Assembly (NCBI RefSeq): GCF_000003815.2
Contig: NC_049980.1
Coordinates: forward strand, 12,282,591-12,346,590
DNA length: 64,000 nt
Direction of reading: 5' to 3'
From: Branchiostoma floridae
Taxonomy: Eukaryota; Chordata; Leptocardii; Amphioxiformes; Branchiostomatidae
Made by a program: the position numbers and the translations under genes. Each line of letters begins with the position of its first letter. Position 1 is the first letter of the stretch. Shown here in pieces: positions 40,701 through 49,561 of the stretch. Below the pieces are notes generated by a model. The model saw nothing but the letters and a program-made list of their open reading frames with translations, did no database searches and was not told the DNA's origin.

Positions 40701-40811
40701 CTGCACAGGTGTGTCAGCATCAGGTGATCCGTTCCCCAGGTCTATTGACTCATTAGGGTCCAGACTTGCTGGAAGTTCCAGTGATGACGACGGTTTGTTG
40801 TCCTGGTCCAT
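25734..40811 (-). CDS. TRAPPC12: Trafficking protein particle complex subunit 12 (TRAPPC12/TTC15)
   Basis: Twelve coding exons on the minus strand join in frame: 40613-40811, 38853-40267, 38506-38622, 37726-37839, 37263-37401, 36663-36775, 35112-35184, 34894-34967, 34502-34600, 30787-30881, 28076-28163 and 25734-25976. They give 922 aa; human TRAPPC12 is about 735, and the extra length lies in the N-terminal half. Residues 1 to about 500 are acidic, Ser/Gln-rich and probably disordered. From [13 protein letters not shown] onward the sequence is conserved, followed by helical TPR repeats, and it ends [16 protein letters not shown] then LKIA, matching the human C-terminus. TRAPPC12 is a TRAPPIII subunit in ER-Golgi and autophagy tethering and is also linked to kinetochore assembly (family knowledge). 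It is head-to-head with EIPR1. A further acceptor at 40823-40824, 11 bases before the ATG, indicates a 5' UTR intron. Confidence 0.96.
27132..27347. mobile_element. MITE, TA-flanked, CTGTAAA termini (copy 1)
   Basis: This 216-bp element in a TRAPPC12 intron begins TACTGTAAATGCATTTAAG and ends ATATTTTACAGTA. Its interior is rich in GTTCGCGGT and its complement, so it is largely palindromic. The TA at each end and the CTGTAAA inverted terminus suggest a Tc1/mariner-type non-autonomous element (inference). Confidence 0.75.
28181..30212. mobile_element. 2.0-kb foldback element with inverted arms of about 740-750 bp
   Basis: Arm 1 (28181-28919) and arm 2 (29462-30212) are near-identical inverted copies, differing by a few substitutions and about a 10-base insertion. 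Both outer ends read TTAAGAGCGAATGTCTG toward the inside. The terminal TTAA could be a target duplication (piggyBac/Kolobok-like) or part of the inverted repeat. Inside each arm, subunits of about 185 bp containing GGGTTCTTGTTTTGTTGCTA and GTGGGTCA repeat, and a further copy lies in the loop (28920-29461). It lies in a TRAPPC12 intron, and its end is 17 bases from the splice acceptor of the exon at 28076-28163. No transposase is seen. Confidence 0.85.
30450..30720. repeat. Dispersed repeat with CCCTAGGGCACAAC-like core (family, copy 1)
   Basis: The stretch carries phrases such as TTTCCCAGGGATTC and GGTAGCCTTTGAGG. It belongs loosely with 35830-35955 and 45620-45775, which share GAGTGCCATTCxCxAGGGCACAAC and AGxxTTxxAAACCxG. 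The arrangement resembles SINE-like or MITE tails seen widely in animals; the family is not identified. Confidence 0.35.
31200..31677. mobile_element. MITE with 13-bp terminal inverted repeats GGTCTCATTGATG
   Basis: GGTCTCATTGATG at 31200-31212 is matched exactly by CATCAATGAGACC at 31665-31677, bounding 478 bp. It contains TAACATAGAAGTCTATGAG near the right end. It has no coding capacity and lies in the 3.6-kb intron of TRAPPC12. The superfamily is not assigned, and the flanks show only an imperfect duplication (TTAT/TTAC). Confidence 0.7.
32051..32115. repeat. Long hairpin, 15-bp perfect outer stem
   Basis: TTCATGGCCGATTCC (32051-32065) pairs perfectly with GGAATCGGCCATGAA (32101-32115). 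After a mismatch the stem continues with ATAACCA/TGGTTAT, leaving a loop of about 20 bases. It is probably the core of a small palindromic element in a TRAPPC12 intron. Confidence 0.8.
35830..35955. repeat. Dispersed repeat (family, copy 2)
   Basis: It contains GTGCCATTCCCTAGGGCACA, then ATTCAAATTTAAACCCGGCA. It is preceded by a run ending AAAATAAACAAACAAACAAA (35760-35785), which may be an A-rich element tail. Confidence 0.35.
36271..36477. mobile_element. MITE, TA-flanked, CTGTAAA termini (copy 2)
   Basis: This 207-bp element begins TACTGTAAATGG and ends TAAATGCATTTACAGTA. The interior carries TTCACCGCGAACTTAAA and related phrases shared with the element at 27132-27347, lying in the opposite orientation. 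It lies in a TRAPPC12 intron. Confidence 0.75.
38095..38185. mobile_element. Miniature inverted-repeat element with 15-bp TIRs and 5-bp target duplication
   Basis: CAGGGCTCGAAATAC at 38095-38109 is matched exactly by GTATTTCGAGCCCTG at 38171-38185. AACAC flanks both sides (38090-38094 and 38186-38190), giving a 5-bp target duplication. The interior is a nested palindrome around ACCTGCACTGGTGCAGGT. A related interior without clear ends lies at about 37165-37232. The CAGGG termini would fit a hAT-like origin (inference). It lies in a TRAPPC12 intron. Confidence 0.8.
40366..40457. repeat. Palindromic GTTGACAGGACGATCCTGTC array, first TRAPPC12 coding intron
   Basis: Two to three units alternate GATCCTGTCAACAGT, AGAAAACTTTGCA and CTGTTGACAGGACGA, each able to fold back. 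The same unit occurs at 40858-40924, 41066-41187 and 42145-42246, on both sides of the shared TRAPPC12/EIPR1 promoter. Confidence 0.85.
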
Positions 40812-40857
40812 AGTTGTTCTTCCTGTGAAACAAGTATATATAACATCTAATGCCTGG

Positions 40858-41187
40858 TGCTGTTGACAGGACCATCCTGCAAATAGTGGACAAATTTGCA
40901 CTATAGACAGGATGATCCTGTCTATAAGAACTGAATGTCTCCCAATACTTGTATTGACAAGAAACAGTAAAAAAATTGTAATTGAGTTAACTGATCCTAG
41001 ATATAGAGTGCCTATCATGCAAATCAAATCAATTCAAATCAAATAATATGCAGGAATATTTCATGATCCTGACAATAGTGCGAACATTTTGCTATTAACA
41101 GGACGAGCCTGTAATATTGCACACCTGAGGGCATTGACAGGACGATCCTGTCAATTTGCACTGTTGACAGGATCATGCTGTCAATAA
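40858..41187. repeat. Palindromic GACAGGACGATCCTGTC copies upstream of TRAPPC12
   Basis: Degraded to good copies lie at 40858-40924 and 41066-41187 (for example TTGACAGGACGATCCTGTCA near 41136-41155). They sit in the inferred 5' UTR intron of TRAPPC12. Confidence 0.75.
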
Positions 41188-41416
41188 CTACTTCCATTCC
41201 AAAACATACTTACTATGCCGCAGTGGGAGGGGGGCATAAACCTGACCTAACCTAGCCTAGCAGTTTAACCTCAAAACATGCAATCAGACTAACTTAACAA
41301 ATAGTCTTTCAATCTTGCGACATTTCAGTAACACTTTTTTAACTTCGTATAAAATAACGTGGTCTTTCTACGTTTCTATTCCGCAGTAAACACTGCAAGA
41401 AAATGTAACCCTCACC

Positions 41417-41626
41417 TTCCGCAGTACCTCCTTGTGAAGAACGTCACAGTTTTTGCGTATTGTCGTAAAATAGAACCGTTTACGACAACAATCTTAGTTT
41501 TGCGATAAATTTGGATGAATTTACGACTGTTTTTAAGGTTTGCGGTACACAACTCTATCGATTTTACGACGAAATGACGATGTACGATAGTGAGGGGCGT
41601 GCCGCAAACAGGTGTGATCTGACAAC
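41417..41626. promoter_or_regulatory. Compact bidirectional promoter of TRAPPC12 and EIPR1
   Basis: On the minus strand a likely 5' UTR exon of TRAPPC12 ends GCGGAAG|GTGAGG, with the donor at 41414-41415. The matching acceptor is at 40823-40824, 11 bases before the ATG. EIPR1 starts at 41627 on the plus strand. The two transcripts must therefore initiate within about 200 bp. No TATA box is evident on either strand. Several short TTTACGAC/GTCGTAAA-like phrases occur here. Confidence 0.6.
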
Positions 41627-44600
41627 ATGGAGGACGACGCTCCTGTGATCTACGGGCTGGAGTTCCAGGTTTGATCTAGATCTCTTACAGACCAGACAGG
41701 TTGTTAGGCGCTGATACAGTGGCTAGCAGTTCATCACACGGTCATTTCGATACCCAGATACTCAGAAACGTCACAGTAGTAGAATGGTAAACAGCAGAAG
41801 TAGAACGGTTGGAGCAGACGACACTGCACATAAATTTATTTCAGTCAGTCGGCATATTCGCTTAATTGTTGTGCTACTGAAGCAAGACAAAAATGGATCA
41901 CCATGTAGTACTGATTTAAGCATAGTCAAGAACTGTAATAAAGTGGCTATATGATACATTGGCATGTGTATGCATCCGCAAATAAGACTTACAGAATTAT
42001 GTGCAATGCAAATACAATACATGGATGATGATGTCATGATTGTTTTTATCTTATTCCAGGCTCGTGCCCTTACACCTCAGGTGGCAGAAACAGACGCCAT
42101 CCGCTTCCTGGTTGGCACTCAGTCCCTCAAGTTTGAAAACCAGGTAGGGCTGATCGTCCTGTCAACAGTGCAAATTTTTCTACTGTTGACAGGACGATCC
42201 TGTCAACAGTGCAAAGTTTTCTACTGTTGACAGGACGATCCTGCAAATCAGTGACTCTTTGAAAACATGTAAAACACAATAATTTATTACCTTCAAATTT
42301 TTATGTCTGCTCAGTATGTCGCGAGATCAATATACTAGGTCCAAGATTTGTGTGGATCTTCTTCCCCAATTATTTTGAACCTTACCTTAAATTTTTCCAC
42401 AAGTATTTGTTTTATGTCAAGAAACAGTTTTCCTTCTGAGTTTTATAAAAGTAGGATCATCTTTGCAAATTGAGAATGTCTAGCTGCTGTAATCTATATA
42501 CTTTACATATCTGTTATTGTCATCATTTATTGTAATGCCGTGTAATAATATCTGTTTATGTGTCAAGGTCTTCTGGATGTTTCTAATGTCTTTCTTTTCA
42601 GATCCACCAGATAGACTTTGACGATGAGAACAATATCCTGAACAAGAATGTGTTCCTGCACCAGCCAGGGGAAGTTTGGCATGTCAGCGCCAGCCCAGCA
42701 GACAAGGCAGTGCTCACAACTGTGTACAATAACAGTGAGTACCACATGCAACCACGCCACGCAAACCACGCATTATCTGTGCCATTTATTTTGCAACTTA
42801 TTAACTGTTTTAAAAGTCAGTTCGTATACATGAACCTGCTTCAATGACAATGTATGAAGGTTTTGTGTTATGTGTCTGCATGTTTGTGTTTTTGTGTCCG
42901 ACTCTCCAAACACATTTGAGTGGCAGGAAGTGAGTGAGAAAATGATAAAATTGCACAGGTCAGACTTGTAGGAGTGACAGGAGGTAGAGTTCAGTTAGTA
43001 GAACCAGTCATTTGTCAGAGTTTAGAAATACAATGTAATACACTTTCCAGGCCATGGGGTCACTGGAAGAGGCTAGTACTAGTAGATTTGTTTTTGTCCT
43101 GTCTGTGTTTTTGCAGAGATTACCAAGCTTCATACAGCTGATCAGATGTCCATTTTTATTGGAATGGGTTCCTTGAATTTCTGGCTTGTTTTTTCATCCA
43201 GCCTCGGAACAGAAAGCTGAGATGTGCGGTGCAGTATGGAGAATTCCCTCAGAGTTTGACGCTTCAGCCAATGATGCCCAGGATGACACGTCTGCCTCCG
43301 CACAGGCACTGGAGCTGCTATGTCACCTTGATGATGGTAACCATAGTAACATGGTTAGGTAAGCACTTCATGGTCTGGTTCCATCTGTGTTTCAATGATA
43401 AGGTAACTTGAAAAAATGTTTGATGTTGACTAGGTGACTGTGACCATCCGTTCAATGAATATGACCAGCTGCCATCATCTGCCTGCTATGTAGATACATG
43501 ACGGGCCTTACTTACAGTAAAGAGCTGGCTTTCTAATTGCAGATACATATTGATATAATCATAAGAAACATTTTCATTCTCTTATGTGCCATTATTTTGT
43601 TCTATTGCCAGCACCGTGTGGGAGCCTGCTGGTGATGGTAAGAAGCTGATCTCCCTCACAGAGAACAATATCCTCATGTGGGACCTGGATGTCAGCAGCT
43701 CTCAGGCTAAGGTATGTGTGCTTCACAATCACAGTTATCATCTGTGGTGTTGTTGTTTTATGTTTTCGCTAAAGCAGTACGTATACATGTACGTCTTGTA
43801 TATCTCCAAACTTAAGCAGCGGTTTTATTGTGACGGTTGTACTGTATATCTCTTCAGCACAAATTCATGACACCAAGAATAAACATTTCCAATATATTAC
43901 TACTGATACTATTGTACTACAGTTTATTTCAACTGAGAAAATCTCCTTTTCCTATGTATTTCAAAATTTAACCAGATTGCATGTTCTTGATGCAACATAC
44001 CATATGCCAAGCATATCAGAGTATCACATAATGAATTATCATGATCACTTAATTATTNNNNNNNNNNNNNNNNNNNNNNNNNNNNNNNNNNNNNNNNNNN
44101 NNNNNNNNNNNNNNNNNNNNNNNNNNNNNNNNNNNNNNNNNNNNNNNNNNNNNNNNNNNNNNNNNNNNNNNNNNNNNNNNNNNNNNNNNNNNNNNNNNNN
44201 NNNNNNNNNNNNNNNNNNNNNNNNNNNNNNNNNNNNNNNNNNNNNNNNNNNNNNNNNNNNNNNNNNNNNNNNNNNNNNNNNNNNNNNNNNNNNNNNNNNN
44301 NNNNNNNNNNNNNNNNNNNNNNNNNNNNNNNNNNNNNNNNNNNNNNNGTGCATTGAAGGTTTGTTTCCAGAGTGTCTGTTTGGATCCACAGTAAGGGAGT
44401 TAGGTCAAAGGTCCCAGAAATGTCCTAGAATAGGCTATCTCATTTCCTCTATGCTGTTTCCTGCTATATGTATGTCTGTTGCTTTATGGCAGCTAGTGGA
44501 AAATGTATTAGACAGAATCATTGACAAATTTATAATGATGAATAAAACTAAGATGTATGAGATCTTTGGTTATTTGTTAAATATTGAGGTTTAAGATTTA

Positions 44601-46010
44601 AGTTATTGCTGGCTACCAGAACTGTTGTTATGAGTTTCTTCTTCTGCAATCATCATGTGATTCAAATTTTCTAAGGTGTTACCTCTCATACTTGTCAGAG
44701 TTTTGTTCATGTTCAGTCATTGTGATTCTTACTTTGAATTGAATGTAATGTTAAACCAGAGAGTGAGTGAGTGTGTGAGTGTGAAAGAAATGTAGGCGAG
44801 ATATGATGATGATGTAGGCAACATCTTTTTACATGTCCAATGACCGCATTATTATTATCTGTCCTGGAAACACAGACAAGTGTACTGCATTGATAATGCC
44901 CATGGTCAGCTGGTCAGAGAGCTGGACTTCAACCCCAACAAACAGTACTACCTGGTCAGCTGTGGAGACGACTGTAACGTCAAATTCTGGGATGTCAGAA
45001 ATTCTACCGAACCCGTTTTGACTCTGTCTGAACATTCTCACTGGTGAGGATAACCTTTTTGTCACACTATGCTACAGTATATATTAAAACATTCATGGAG
45101 GTGTCATTTGGTGATGACTTAATGTGTGTTTCCAAGAATTGGTTCAATTGCAAACTTAAATTTTTTTTTCATTTTAAAACACTAGGAAAACCTCCTTTCC
45201 CTTTCTATTGTAAAATTTAGTCCCAGCAAAAATAATTGAATTTACAGTAAGTGTGATGCTTTGCCAGGGTGTGGAGTGTCCGGTACAACCACTTCCACGA
45301 CCAGCTGGTACTGACGTCAAGTAGTGATAGTAGGGTCATCCTTCACAACATGGTGTCCATCTCTTCCGAACCCTTCGGCCACCTCATCGATGAAGATGAT
45401 GACAGTGAGGAGGATGAAGAGAACAAGAAAGAAAAGTAAGGAAGAACATGTTTAAAAAAAGTTTGATTCATTGAATCAGTAGCTCTCTGATGTATAGGAT
45501 AGAAGAAAGGATAAAGAGTGTAATAGAGACCTAACAGTGTTTTTTGTTTGTATATCCCGAAACTGCATTCAGGCCTAACACAGCAGTCTTGTACAGTTGT
45601 TACAGTTATGTAAAACCAGACTGTAAGGTCTGATCTACTCACACCAGGAAGGACCGATAAGTGTGATGAAGTCTTTATACTGTGTTGAGTGCCATTCTCA
45701 AGGGCACAACATTGGGTCTGCTTAGAATTTGAAACCAGATTCTAAGGTAACAACCCTAACCACTCTCTAAGACTCATCTTGCCACTGTTTCATGTTGTCA
45801 TTATTACATCCTAACCAATTACTTTACCCTTCCAGACCAAAAGAGCCAGAGAAAGATGGTGTGATTGGTACGTACGAGGAGCATGAAGACAGTGTGTACG
45901 CTGCAGAGTGGTCCACAGCAGACCCATGGCTATTTGCTTCCCTTAGTTATGATGGTCGCCTGGTTATCAACAGAGTTCCAAAAGCTGTGAAATATAAAAT
46001 CCTCTTATAA
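41627..46010 (+). CDS. EIPR1: EARP and GARP complex-interacting protein 1 (EIPR1/TSSC1), WD40 protein; one exon probably missing in gap
   Basis: Eight exons are seen: 41627-41668, 42060-42143, 42602-42734, 43202-43358, 43612-43711, 44876-45043, 45268-45435 and 45836-46010. All junctions agree in phase except across the 290-N gap between exons 5 and 6. There roughly 47 residues of the human protein (about 140 bp) have no counterpart, so one exon is probably hidden. The start [18 protein letters not shown], the blade sequences [24 protein letters not shown] and [15 protein letters not shown], and the end [16 protein letters not shown] are very close to human EIPR1. EIPR1 is a WD40 beta-propeller that binds the EARP and GARP tethers and helps dense-core vesicle cargo sorting and endosome-to-Golgi recycling (family knowledge). 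An acidic loop ([12 protein letters not shown]) lies before the last exon. Confidence 0.96.
42145..42246. repeat. EIPR1: Palindromic GTTGACAGGACGATCCTGTC array, EIPR1 intron 2
   Basis: Starting one base after the exon 2 donor site, GATCGTCCTGTCAACAGTGC alternates with TTTTCTACTGTTGACAGGAC over two full units and a partial one. It is the mirror partner of the arrays in TRAPPC12 introns. Confidence 0.85.
44058..44347. other. Assembly gap, 290 N, inside EIPR1
   Basis: A run of N lies between EIPR1 exons 43612-43711 and 44876-45043. It probably hides the exon encoding the blade that contains the human GRWSPHHNCTQVATAND segment. Confidence 0.95.
45620..45775. repeat. Dispersed repeat (family, copy 3)
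   Basis: It contains GAGTGCCATTCTCAAGGGCA and AATTTGAAACCAGATTCTAAG, shared with 35830-35955. It lies in the last EIPR1 intron. Confidence 0.35.
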
Positions 46011-47075
46011 TTGTTACTACACATGAATCCTACTTGTAGTAAAAAAATTATATATGATTGAAAACTGACCTTTAGTTATGAGATAAGAATTATAGTCTTG
46101 AAATTGGCTTAATTTTTGCTGCCTTTGCTGATGATTGCATCAGCGAAGGACACATGGAACAACCGACCATTTTGTCCTGGAGGCAGTAAAAACTTTGTAT
46201 GTCAATATGTAACGTTAACTGTCAACTAGTACCAACACACTTTTTCCCTTGGGGGAAGATAATTTTATGTGCACTATTAAGGTACATGTAATCATGTTTG
46301 GGCCTCTTTTAGAGTATGGGGCACTCAACATGTTGGTGACATTCCTGAAACATCATCCTAGTAATAGTAGTATGCTATGTTACTCTAGTCGTGAATAACT
46401 TAAAAAGAAATTCAGTATGTATTCATTGTCCATGACGTAAAGTGTTGGAAAAGCAACAGACTTCTGGTTGCCTGAATATTTGAAATACAAGATGTAAGTT
46501 AAAGCTGACTTCAATAAAATTGCATAGATCTAAGGGAAAAAAGGTTTTATCATTTTCTGTAGTGTTACGGTTCATAAAGTATAATTCAAAATTATTGCAG
46601 TAAATGACTTATCTTCCTTTTGACTGAACCCCTGCTGTGTTTACCTTTCATGTTGGACCATGATATTCCCTGTACTTACATACTCCATACGTGTTTGGCA
46701 AGCACCTCTTACTAGCTAGATGGCAGGATAGTTGACTACACGTGGTTATAATCCATCAAAAAGACAAAATGTCAGATCATTGATCATGTACGTCTATAAT
46801 GTGTGTCTTTATTTTGGCAATAAAACATTATCTGTTGAAAAGTTACATAAGCATGAGAATACTGTACATACATTTCCTGCTCCTATACTGCTACATGTAA
46901 GTCCCTTATTTTCAGTGCTAAGAATTTTTGTGGCAGTGTTCTTTATCAAAATGTAAAAAAGGAAGGGTTTGACTGCAGCAGCATTATCATATGTACATGG
47001 CATTGTATATTTATTTATATAGTTCCTCAGTCATGTATGCTAGAGTTGAATCTATTTAGTGTACAGTAGCTAATT
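46011..47075. other. Convergent 3' region of EIPR1 and CFAP68
   Basis: The two genes converge here. Candidate EIPR1 poly(A) signals (AATAAA) are at 46513-46518 and near 46821. A candidate minus-strand signal for CFAP68 lies near 47011 (AATAAATATAC read on the minus strand). I see no other gene. Confidence 0.5.
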
Positions 47076-47573
47076 CTATGCCTTCTTGCTTGGACTATTG
47101 CCAACTCCCTGAGTAGCATTTTCTGGCGGCACTACGGGCTCCTTTCTGACCCTGGGGTCAACATACGCTGCCCTGGATGTTGTCTGGAAGGAATTGTACT
47201 CGTTCTTAAGCAGCGGGGGGTCCAGTTCAGGTTGACTGCCAGGAAAGGCGATGGGCTCTCTTTCGGCGAGGTGTTTTAAGGACTCCGGCACCTCTGCAGG
47301 CTTGGTGCTCAGCGTGCTGCCATAGGTGGTATCAAAGTAGTGTTCGTATTGTGAAGGAAGTCGTCTTGCCACTCGCTGATGGTCAACATCAAAACGGTGC
47401 TCGTTCCAGTTGCCCACCAGTGTTTTGCTCCTGTAGCCTTCCTCATTTGTTGTGGACCTCCAGCCGAACTGGGTGAACTTGAGCTCATCGTGTGTGTGTG
47501 TCCAGACCTCTCCCTGTCCTGACGCCCTCACCATGGAGCAGAAGGGGGCATCACGTTCAGACATCAGATTCAT
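47076..47573 (-). CDS. CFAP68: Cilia and flagella associated protein 68 (C11orf1 homologue)
   Basis: A single coding exon gives 165 aa; the human protein is about 150. Conserved blocks match C11orf1/CFAP68 in order: GEVWTH, FTQFGWRSTTNE, KTLVGNWNEHRFD, PSQYEHYFDTTY and FPGSQPELDPP. The human counterparts, from memory, are FFQYGWRCTTNE, LMGNWNQERYD, PSQFGHYFETTY and FPGHQPELDPP. CFAP68 is a microtubule inner protein of motile-cilium doublets (family knowledge). I chose the start MNLMSERDAP: a good acceptor (TTTTAACCTTCAG) ends at 47586, and the inferred 5' UTR exon (donor at 48057-48058) has no ATG. Without that splice the frame would extend to a Met at 47618. It converges on EIPR1. An upstream X-box and TATA box fit ciliary regulation. 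Confidence 0.88.
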   Translation of the reverse strand: MNLMSERDAPFCSMVRASGQGEVWTHTHDELKFTQFGWRSTTNEEGYRSKTLVGNWNEHRFDVDHQRVARRLPSQYEHYFDTTYGSTLSTKPAEVPESLKHLAEREPIAFPGSQPELDPPLLKNEYNSFQTTSRAAYVDPRVRKEPVVPPENATQGVGNSPSKKA

Positions 47574-48113
47574 GACTGGGGCTTCCTGAAGGTTAAAAGA
47601 TTGAGTGTCAGGAAGCATGGTTTAACTTTAAGCAATACAGCTCATTATTGAAAGGAGATGTAATTGCCGTGGCTAGTTGAGGTAAAACCAAGGTGTGTAG
47701 CTTCTCGTTAGAGTATCAACCTTCTTCAGTATGGGAGCCCTGGTAAACCAAGGAGGGGTAAACTTAACTGTTAGTGTTACCAAGATGATACTCAGGCTAT
47801 CTTTCGGTGTTCCGAACAGAAATGTCTAACGTTACATACTTTTGTATTCACGTAAATGTTAATCCTTTGTACGTAGCTGTTTTATGATTGTTTGGCCTTT
47901 ATCAATATCACTTTATGTCTTTTCTATGTCTATCAACTTTGACGAGCACGGTTTTTACAACGTTCTCCCCTTCGCACCTCCGGTGTGCCGCCCCTCCCCT
48001 TCCAAAGAAGTTCCACACTACAAAACAACCACCTGTTACGTTTAAGCAAATCCCTTACCTTGCAATTACGACTTGCAGGCTACTCAACACGAAGAAGTCT
48101 CGACTCGGCCTTC

Positions 48114-48120
48114 TTTTATA
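48114..48120 (-). promoter_or_regulatory. CFAP68: TATA box, putative CFAP68 core promoter
   Basis: TATAAAA on the minus strand lies 55-60 bases upstream of a GCAAG|GTAAGG donor (exon end 48059). Transcription starting about 30 bases downstream would give a short non-coding first exon spliced to 47585. Confidence 0.5.
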
Positions 48121-48227
48121 CGAAAATGACCAGAGCGCGGTTCGATATATATCGATATCCCAACACAGAGCTGAAGTACCAGTACTCAAACAGCTGTACG
48201 GAAGGCAACACGGCTTTTGTGGACGCC

Positions 48228-48240
48228 GTTGCTTAGCAAT
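48228..48240. promoter_or_regulatory. RFX X-box motif upstream of CFAP68
   Basis: GTTGCTTAGCAAT is an imperfect inverted repeat matching the X-box bound by RFX factors, master regulators of ciliary genes. It lies about 110 bp upstream of the putative CFAP68 TATA box. Confidence 0.5.
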
Positions 48241-49561
48241 GTGCGTCACGTGACGATCTCGTATCCAGACACGCTCGCGTACCCAGGGTACTGTGCTTCT
48301 CACGGCTAGGCTGATGACTTCCAGCCGGTGTTCGGGGATTTCCGGTAACTTTTCAAAAACATGACAGTTGTCAAATACTGAGAAAGAGTTTTCAGCGCTG
48401 TGAGGGTTTCCTACACAACAAAAACATTGAAGCTTGGAATACTGTAACGTTATCAAAGGTCTTTAAATTTACATAATGAGACCTTTCAGGGGACACATCT
48501 GATAAATCGTCTTGTCGCGCCGTATCATTATGCATCTACCAATGTAAGCAGGTTTGATGTAAGGGTAGTGGATGATCGAGTCGAAACTAACATGGGGTTT
48601 ATTTGACATGTCTATATAAAAAAAAGTTAACATGCGAAGAGTGATATGCACTTAAAATCATCAGATTTTTTACATATTGTAAAAGAATCCTTTTGACATG
48701 TAGCTTAACGTTGACTCTTCGGAAAGGTGAGATCACTATGGAATAGGAGTAGCATGTGATCTCTCCTGATGCCCCACACCCTTGATTAGTTGGTGGTAAG
48801 GACTTTGTGTTTCTTCTGGAATCAGATATTTCCATCTGTGCATGACGTTTCAACCACCAAACCGGTCGCGAGTTCCTTACAATGCGCTTGGATGATGATC
48901 CCTAAGCATGATGTAGCAGTCGGGTATCTGTACAAAGCGTGCACTGTCAGAAAGGCACCAGACAAAACACCCCCAAAAGTGCAAAACACCAAGTTGCAGT
49001 ACAATGTAAGAACACTTATAGAAAAGAAGCACAAAACACCCCCAGATAACATACAAAAGTATGTACCATCAAACAATATGGTTAGAACTCGGGGGACTTT
49101 TTTTAAAACCACCTTGGTTAGCAGATTACTTGGGTGACCCACTGGGCACTCCATTGATAGGTGTATGTAGTGGAACAGGCTGGGACGTTTCACCGCACCA
49201 AATGAGGTCAAAAGGTTCCAAACAACACTACCTACACGGAACCCGATATTTTCGTGCTATTGCCTCGGAGATACAGCCGCCCCCCAACGTGCCTGTGACC
49301 TCAACCATGATAAAACCACACTGGACAAAAACGTGTTTATTCGCCCAACTCAGAAACACGGAAGCGACTCCAGCAAACCACGTAACGATCGTCTGAAATA
49401 TTTCAACTCGCTCATATATATAGAACGTGAGAGAATGCAGCGGAAAAGAATCTTAGGGCAACGTCATCGTTACTGATGCGAGGAATTTAGCCTTTTACAT
49501 CTATAACGTTACGTGAAGTAACGCTCAGCTTTCTATAACGTTGCAGTGAAGCTTTCTTACA
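48241..49561. other. Intergenic region between CFAP68 and the membrane-protein gene
   Basis: The two genes diverge here. Repeated phrases ACAAAACACCCCCA at about 48962 and 49031 indicate a small local duplication. I see no further gene. ATAACGTTACGTGAAGTAACG occurs shortly before the 49562 start. Confidence 0.5.

Noticed and set aside
43830-44594. Long open frame crossing the 290-N gap
   Set aside because: It is open only because N codons are not stops.
47574-47618. Upstream in-frame Met extension of CFAP68
   Set aside because: The extension lies across a strong acceptor (TTTTAACCTTCAG) and is therefore probably intronic; MNLMSERD gives the better start.
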